Source: Treponema sp. (GTDB taxonomy: Bacteria; Spirochaetota; Spirochaetia; Treponematales; Treponemataceae). Taken from it: DNA of 8,816 bases. A program made the translations under genes and the position numbers. The stretch spans positions 1 through 8,816 of the forward strand of contig DMQP01000121.1 of the NCBI GenBank assembly GCA_003455655.1. The letters are read 5' to 3'. The stretch's first letter is position 1. The number at the start of each line of letters is the position of its first letter. Under the pieces are notes generated by a model, which saw only the letters and a program-made list of their open reading frames with translations, was not told where the DNA came from and ran no database searches. Shown in pieces: positions 4,675-8,816 of the stretch.

Positions 4675-6714
4675 ATGCTTAAGAACATGCGGAACATCGG
4701 CATTATGGCTCATATTGATGCCGGAAAAACAACAACAACAGAACGTATTCTCTATTACTCAGGAAAAATCCATAAAATAGGTGAAATTGACGACGGTGCA
4801 GCAACTATGGACTTTATGCAGCAAGAACAAGAAAGAGGCATTACCATTGCTTCTGCTGCTATTACTACAGAATGGAAAGGTCATCAAATAAACATCATTG
4901 ATACTCCCGGTCACGTGGATTTTACTGCAGAAGTAGAACGAAGTCTTCGTGTTCTTGACGGAGCAGTTGCCGTTATTTGTGCAGTTGGTTGGGTTCAGCC
5001 ACAGACAGAAACGGTTTGGAAACAAGCCGACGAATTTTCTGTTCCCCGCATTTGCTTTGTTAATAAAATGGATCGCGTTGGAGCTGATTTCTTTGGCGCA
5101 ATGAATGATGTTCACGAAAAATTTAAATGCGATGTTGTTCCCCTTACTATTCCCTGTGGACAAGGCGGAGATTTTGACGGTGTTATAGATCTTTTGAACA
5201 TGAAAGAAATCCATTGGGACGCAGAAACAGAAGGTGAAAAATTTACCGTTGGTGACATAAGCGATTCTTTCCGTGAACTTGCAGACCAGTGGCATGACAA
5301 AATGCTTGATGTTGTGTGTTCTTCTGATGATGAGCTTGCAGAACTGTATCTTGATGGAAAAGAAATTCCTGTTGACCGTCTTAAATCTGCAATTAGAACT
5401 GCTGTTCTTTCGCAAACATTTGTTCCTTTCTTGTGTGGTTCGAGCCGTCACAATCAGGGCGTTCAGTGTCTTATGGATGCAATTGTTGACTATCTGCCTT
5501 CACCAGATGAAGTTCCCCCAGCAGCAGGTATTCATCTTAAAAAACATGATGAGCAAGAAAAAGTAGAGGTTCCCTGTGACCCTAACAGTAAAATGCCTTT
5601 GGGTCTTGTCTTTAAAATTACCTATGACCGTGAAGCCGGTATGCTCTGTTATGTGCGCATGTATTCAGGAAAAATTTCTACTGGTACACAAGTTTACAAT
5701 GTGGGTAAGAAAAAGCGCGAACGAGTTAACCGTATTCTGCGTGTAAATGCAAACCACATGGAACAGATGGACAGTGTAAGTGCAGGTGATATTGCAGTTT
5801 TTGTTGGACTGAAACTTGCACAAACGGGAGATACCATTGGTAGCGAAGGTATGCCTGTTTTGCTCGAAAATCTTTCTTTCCCAGAGCCTGTTATTTCTAT
5901 TGCAATTGAACCAGAAACAATGAGTGACCGCGACAAACTGGTTCAGACACTTGATGTGTTAAGTCACGAAGACCCCACTTTTACTCATCGCGATGATGAA
6001 GAAACAGGACAGATTGTTATTAGCGGAATGGGAGAACTACACCTTGATGTTTTGGTAACACGCATTCGTGATGATTTTAAAGTGCAGTGTCGTGTTGGTG
6101 CACCTCAAGTTACTTACCGTGAAGCCGTTACTTCAAGTGCTGACTACACAGAAGAATACAGTCGTGTTCTTGCAGGAAAAGAAAATGCCGCAACGCTTAC
6201 TCTGCATGCAGAACCGCGGGAAACAGGCAGTGGTAACCAGTACACCTGCGAAGTTCGTAATGCTGAAATTCCTGCTGAATTCTTTGATGCGGTTAAACAG
6301 AGTATTGAAAGTTGTTTTGCCAGTGGAATTAAATTTGGTTATCCTTGTACAGACACACAAATTACTCTTACCGATATTCAGTACAATGAACTTACCGCAA
6401 CAACCTTTGCATACGAAGCTGCAGCGGCAGAAGCATTCGATAAAGTTTGTTCTGCTGCAAACCCAGAAATGCTTGAACCAGTTATGGCAGTAGACATTCT
6501 TTGCCCTGCAGAATTTGTCGGAGACGCAATGAGTCAAGTAACTCAGCGTGGCGGTATGATTACCAGTATGGAAGAAAAACCTGGTGTTAATGTTGTTCAC
6601 TGTCAGGCTCCTATGGCAAAGATGTTTGGCTTTTCAACAACGCTTCGTTCGGTAACACAGGGTAGAGCAACCTTTAGTATGGAGTTTAGTCACTTCCAGA
6701 AAAAGATGTCCTAA
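4675..6714 (+). CDS. fusA: Elongation factor G paralogue, EF-G2 (ribosome-recycling) type
   Basis: This is a 679-residue translational GTPase with the five-domain EF-G layout. The G domain has 'AHIDAGKTT' (12-20), 'RGITIASAA' (54-62), 'DTPGHVDF' (76-83), 'NKMD' (130-133) and 'CGSS' at about 253. Domain II begins near 305, domain III near 405, domain IV near 480, and domain V ends with 'TLRSVTQGRATFSMEF'. Domain IV lacks the canonical loop 'SGGRGQYG' and has 'VLAGKENAATLTL' (about 497-509) instead, resembling the mitochondrial EFG2 segment. The tip loop normally reading 'YHDVDSSE' is 'YNELTATT' (about 569-576), so the conserved histidine is lost. Spirochaetes are known to carry two EF-Gs, one for translocation and one acting with RRF in recycling. 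These changes favour the recycling type (fusA2/spdEFG2), though I infer this from motifs only. The start is supported by AGGAAG six bases upstream and by the N-terminal P-loop. The protein's own near-consensus promoter faces away from the tRNA. Confidence 0.95.
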   Translation: MLKNMRNIGIMAHIDAGKTTTTERILYYSGKIHKIGEIDDGAATMDFMQQEQERGITIASAAITTEWKGHQINIIDTPGHVDFTAEVERSLRVLDGAVAVICAVGWVQPQTETVWKQADEFSVPRICFVNKMDRVGADFFGAMNDVHEKFKCDVVPLTIPCGQGGDFDGVIDLLNMKEIHWDAETEGEKFTVGDISDSFRELADQWHDKMLDVVCSSDDELAELYLDGKEIPVDRLKSAIRTAVLSQTFVPFLCGSSRHNQGVQCLMDAIVDYLPSPDEVPPAAGIHLKKHDEQEKVEVPCDPNSKMPLGLVFKITYDREAGMLCYVRMYSGKISTGTQVYNVGKKKRERVNRILRVNANHMEQMDSVSAGDIAVFVGLKLAQTGDTIGSEGMPVLLENLSFPEPVISIAIEPETMSDRDKLVQTLDVLSHEDPTFTHRDDEETGQIVISGMGELHLDVLVTRIRDDFKVQCRVGAPQVTYREAVTSSADYTEEYSRVLAGKENAATLTLHAEPRETGSGNQYTCEVRNAEIPAEFFDAVKQSIESCFASGIKFGYPCTDTQITLTDIQYNELTATTFAYEAAAAEAFDKVCSAANPEMLEPVMAVDILCPAEFVGDAMSQVTQRGGMITSMEEKPGVNVVHCQAPMAKMFGFSTTLRSVTQGRATFSMEFSHFQKKMS

Positions 6715-6719
6715 TGTTT

Positions 6720-6724
6720 AGGAG
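6720..6724 (+). promoter_or_regulatory. Ribosome binding site that moves the start of the barrel gene
   Basis: AGGAG lies after the most upstream in-frame ATG (6714), so it cannot serve that codon. It is four bases before ATG 6729 and ten before ATG 6735. Ten is the same spacing as for fliH in this window, which favours 6735. Confidence 0.55.
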
Positions 6725-6734
6725 AAGTATGCAG

Positions 6735-7502
6735 ATGCAAAAACGCTTTAAGAAATTTTTTTGTTTAGTCTTTGTCCTTTGCGGGCTGTCTGCGCTTTCT
6801 GCTCAAAATGTTTTGTCGTCAATACATCATCAAAAGGAAGCTTCAGAAATTCCTTGGTTTGAGTTTGAAAAAAGTCAGTCTGTGTGGGGAGGTCTTGCAC
6901 TCAACTCTCACACTTCGTATGAACCCTACATACTCTCTTTCCAGGGCTTATACCATCTTGAAATGCAACACCTAGCTCTTACTGCAGGACTTCAGTTTGC
7001 AAAAGAATGTGTTCAGCTTTCAAGTGAAGTTGTTTGGTATCCTGTTCAGTTTGAAAAAATGCGTGCTGGTTTAGGAACTTCGGTTAACTTCTTTTTTGAC
7101 AGTGTATATGCCTTTGAACTGAATTTGCTTCCGGGGGCATACATGGAGTGGCGACCTTGCTCATGGTTTTTGTTCACCATGCATGTAAACTATTTGTTTA
7201 AGACTCGTGCAATTTATGCTGTTGCTGGCGATATAGGCATGCTGAACAATCACTCTGCAGCAATTGGTTTTAGATGTTCATTTTATGTTCCAGGGGGATT
7301 TACTTTTTATCTTGCTGGCGATGCCGATGAATTGTTCCGTTATATGATTTTGGGAATTCCCACTTTTACCGCTGGTGCTGCCTACAATGTAGACCGGTTG
7401 ACATTTGCACTTGAATTAAATGTTCGCTTTATAGATTTCTTTACGCTTTCTGCAACTTGTGAAGGTATGGAAACGCGTCTTTTAGTGGGGTATCGTTTAT
7501 GA
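6735..7502 (+). CDS. Predicted outer-membrane beta-barrel protein of unknown function
   Basis: I do not recognise a named family. The N-terminus is a clear signal peptide: basic 'KRFKK', a hydrophobic core 'FFCLVFVLCGLSAL', and a likely signal peptidase I site after 'ALSA' before 'QN'. The mature part of about 230 residues has no internal hydrophobic helix. It shows many short segments with alternating polar and apolar residues rich in Phe, Tyr and Leu, for example 'MRAGLGTSVNFFF', 'FLFTMHVNYLF', 'FTFYLAGDADELF', 'LTFALELNVRFIDFF' and the terminal 'TRLLVGYRL'. This is the look of a small transmembrane barrel, perhaps 8-12 strands. The reading frame is open from ATG 6714, which overlaps the EF-G stop codon by one base, but the only Shine-Dalgarno favours 6735, giving 255 residues. 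The 3' end overlaps the phosphoesterase ATG (ATGA), so the two are probably translated together. A periplasmic beta-sandwich is a possible alternative. Confidence 0.8.
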   Translation: MQKRFKKFFCLVFVLCGLSALSAQNVLSSIHHQKEASEIPWFEFEKSQSVWGGLALNSHTSYEPYILSFQGLYHLEMQHLALTAGLQFAKECVQLSSEVVWYPVQFEKMRAGLGTSVNFFFDSVYAFELNLLPGAYMEWRPCSWFLFTMHVNYLFKTRAIYAVAGDIGMLNNHSAAIGFRCSFYVPGGFTFYLAGDADELFRYMILGIPTFTAGAAYNVDRLTFALELNVRFIDFFTLSATCEGMETRLLVGYRL

Positions 7503-8386
7503 AAGTAAAACCGTTTTTTGCATCATGTCTTTTTAGCTTTTTTTTGTGTTTGGCTTTTACTTCTTGCGACTACAACTTACAACAGTTTTTGTATAGAGAC
7601 AATTCAGTAGAAGACCGTTTGACAGGCCTTTCTGCTTCAACACTTTCAGGTTCATCTCTTCCTTCACCTTTGAACAATACATACAAAGTTGCAATCATTA
7701 CTGATGTTCATTTTGGTGCTGGTGAACGGGGAACCCTTGATGCCGACTTTATCGCTTGGGCAAATGCACACAATATGGCCTTTTGTATTTGTTTGGGAGA
7801 TGTTGCGGAACATGGCGCAGAAGCTGAATACAAACAGTATGCTTCTTTTGTAACAGATGTAAAGGCAGTGCTTACAACTCATAAAGTGTATTCAACTGTT
7901 GGAAACCATGACTTGTACAGTGACGGTTGGAAGTGGTGGAAAAAGTATGTTAACACAGATTTTAACCTAGACACTTCATTTTATACCTTTACCGCTGGCG
8001 GTTTTTCTTGGTACTTCATAGATTCTGCAAGTGGAACTTTGGGAGTCTCTCAGTTTAAAGCACTAACAGCACGTATGGAAGAAGATTCAAACCCAAAAAT
8101 TGTTTTGTCCCATTTCCCCCTCTATGCAGATGGTGCTTACAACGCAAGCTATCCAACTTTGCAAAATTCTATGGAAACATCACGCCTTATAGATTTGTTT
8201 GCCCGCAATAATGTTAAATTCTTTGCGTCTGGACATTCACATCACTGGGCACAAAAAAGTTTTGGTTCCTTCTACGAAGTGAATTTTACCGGTTTTAATG
8301 CAAAAAAATCTTGGGGCTATATAGAAGTAGATGCTACAAGCGGACAAGTCATAGCTTATGACAAAGATGGTAAGCGCTTACTGTAG
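7499..8386 (+). CDS. Calcineurin-like metallophosphoesterase, probable lipoprotein
   Basis: The 295-residue protein has the complete metal-binding motif set of the calcineurin-like phosphoesterase superfamily: 'DVH' (D69, H71), 'GD' (G100-D101), 'GNHD' (135-138), 'SHFP' with H205, and 'GHSHH' (245-249, H246 and H248). It should hydrolyse a phosphomonoester or phosphodiester with a two-metal centre; the substrate is not evident. The N-terminus is a lipoprotein-type signal: 'KVKP', a Phe/Leu-rich core, then 'AFTSC' with the likely lipidated cysteine at C23. The -3 residue is Phe, outside the strict E. coli lipobox but tolerated in relaxed spirochaetal lipoboxes. A Ser/Asn-rich linker (about 45-61) separates the anchor from the enzyme domain. 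It therefore probably acts in the periplasm or at the cell surface. The ATG overlaps the stop of the barrel gene (ATGA) and no good Shine-Dalgarno is present, suggesting coupling. All catalytic residues are intact. Confidence 0.93.
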   Translation: MKVKPFFASCLFSFFLCLAFTSCDYNLQQFLYRDNSVEDRLTGLSASTLSGSSLPSPLNNTYKVAIITDVHFGAGERGTLDADFIAWANAHNMAFCICLGDVAEHGAEAEYKQYASFVTDVKAVLTTHKVYSTVGNHDLYSDGWKWWKKYVNTDFNLDTSFYTFTAGGFSWYFIDSASGTLGVSQFKALTARMEEDSNPKIVLSHFPLYADGAYNASYPTLQNSMETSRLIDLFARNNVKFFASGHSHHWAQKSFGSFYEVNFTGFNAKKSWGYIEVDATSGQVIAYDKDGKRLL

Positions 8387-8418
8387 CCGATTTACAATTT
8401 TTTGAGTATATTTGAAAC

Positions 8419-8816
8419 ATGAAAGATAAGACAGAACAAGTAGAGCCGGAAAATCTGCCTGCAGAACAGCAGTTTCCCAATAAATTATTTTTGATTCCCA
8501 TAGCAGGTCGCCCTATATTCCCAGGTGTCTTTACGCCTCTTATGATAAGCAACAGCAATGCTGAAGATGCCAAAGTTGTGGAAGAAGCTTATGAAGGTGA
8601 TGGTTTTATTGGCATTGTTATGCTTAAAGACGAAGTTGAAAAACCTTCTGTAAACGATTTGTACAAAGTAGGAACCGTTGCCCGTATTATTAAAAAAATC
8701 AATTTACCCGACGGTGGAGTAAATGTCTTTGTGTCTACTTTGCAGCGCTTTAAAATTCGCAAAACCCTCAATTCTTCTGGACCTATGGTTGCAGCTGTTG
8801 AGTATATTGAAGACGA
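8419..8816 (+). CDS. lon: ATP-dependent protease Lon, N-terminal part (cut by window end)
   Basis: The last 398 bases are an open frame of 132 codons running off the edge. After an acidic, polar head (1-20), residues about 21-132 match the Lon N-terminal substrate-binding domain: 'FLIPIAGRPIFPGVFTPLMI' corresponds to the family's 'LPVLPLRNVVVFPG...PL', and 'DLYKVGTVARIIKKINLPDG' followed by 'VFVSTLQRFKI' is characteristic. The AAA+ ATPase and Ser-Lys protease domains lie beyond the window. Lon degrades misfolded and regulatory proteins in the cytosol. The ATG at 8419 has no good Shine-Dalgarno (only GAG at 8404-8406). It is kept because no other in-frame start fits the domain and the gap to the previous stop is only 32 bp. 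That gap contains no hairpin terminator and no convincing promoter, so co-transcription with the upstream gene is plausible. Confidence 0.93.
   Translation, partial: MKDKTEQVEPENLPAEQQFPNKLFLIPIAGRPIFPGVFTPLMISNSNAEDAKVVEEAYEGDGFIGIVMLKDEVEKPSVNDLYKVGTVARIIKKINLPDGGVNVFVSTLQRFKIRKTLNSSGPMVAAVEYIED

Noticed and set aside
4447..4713. 88-codon minus-strand frame covering the tRNA and the divergent promoters
   Set aside because: It runs through the tRNA and both promoters; its translation of the tRNA region is meaningless and no ribosome site supports it.
4759..5451. Long open frame antisense to the EF-G gene
   Set aside because: It lies wholly opposite a clear EF-G gene, has a Cys/Asn/Phe-rich composition typical of a shadow frame, and has no recognisable motif.
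8349..8573. Minus-strand frame opposite the phosphoesterase end and the lon start
   Set aside because: The plus strand gives an unmistakable Lon N-terminal domain; the opposing frame has no motif or ribosome site.
1..8816. CRISPR array, insertion sequence, attachment site or riboswitch
   Set aside because: No direct repeats with spacers, transposase motifs, terminal inverted repeats or conserved riboswitch cores were seen, and no non-coding gap is long enough for most of these apart from 4451-4674, which is filled by the tRNA and promoters.

Overview
The window looks like a piece of a Treponema-type spirochaete chromosome. The fliH-fliI-fliJ export cluster, a second EF-G of the EF-G2 kind, a nucleoside kinase with a ThrRS-like N-terminus, and a Lon N-terminus reading 'FLIPIAGRPIFPG' all fit that group. 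I cannot name the species. The DNA is moderately AT-rich, coding density is very high, and the only gap longer than about 35 bp is the 224-bp stretch at 4451-4674. I see no mobile element, CRISPR array or prophage gene.

Left part (1-2804, + strand): the distal end of a flagellar operon. fliH, fliI (GTG start) and fliJ encode the stator/regulator, the ATPase and the central-stalk-like chaperone of the flagellar type III export apparatus. fliI and fliJ overlap by ATGA. fliJ then runs tail-to-tail into the next gene, with the two stop codons sharing four bases.

Middle (2801-4674): a minus-strand unit made of a tRNA-Val (anticodon CAC) and, 43 bp downstream, a 549-residue fusion of a TGS domain, a ThrRS-editing-like domain and a uridine-kinase-like P-loop domain. 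The tRNA is driven by a near-consensus sigma70 promoter. That promoter lies back-to-back with an almost mirror-image promoter that fires rightward into the EF-G gene.

Right part (4675-8816, + strand): an EF-G2-type translation factor (probably ribosome recycling), then a predicted outer-membrane beta-barrel protein, then a metallophosphoesterase predicted to be a lipoprotein (overlapping the barrel gene by ATGA), then the first 132 codons of a Lon protease cut by the window edge. The barrel and phosphoesterase genes look translationally coupled and are the best candidates for an uncharacterised envelope function. No terminator is visible between EF-G and lon, so this may be one transcript.

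Most genes are conserved housekeeping genes. The points worth a second look are the symmetric divergent promoter, the possibly leaderless kinase mRNA, the lost editing residues in the ThrRS-like domain, the altered domain IV tip of the EF-G, the 11-residue repeats of FliH, and the coupled barrel/phosphoesterase pair.
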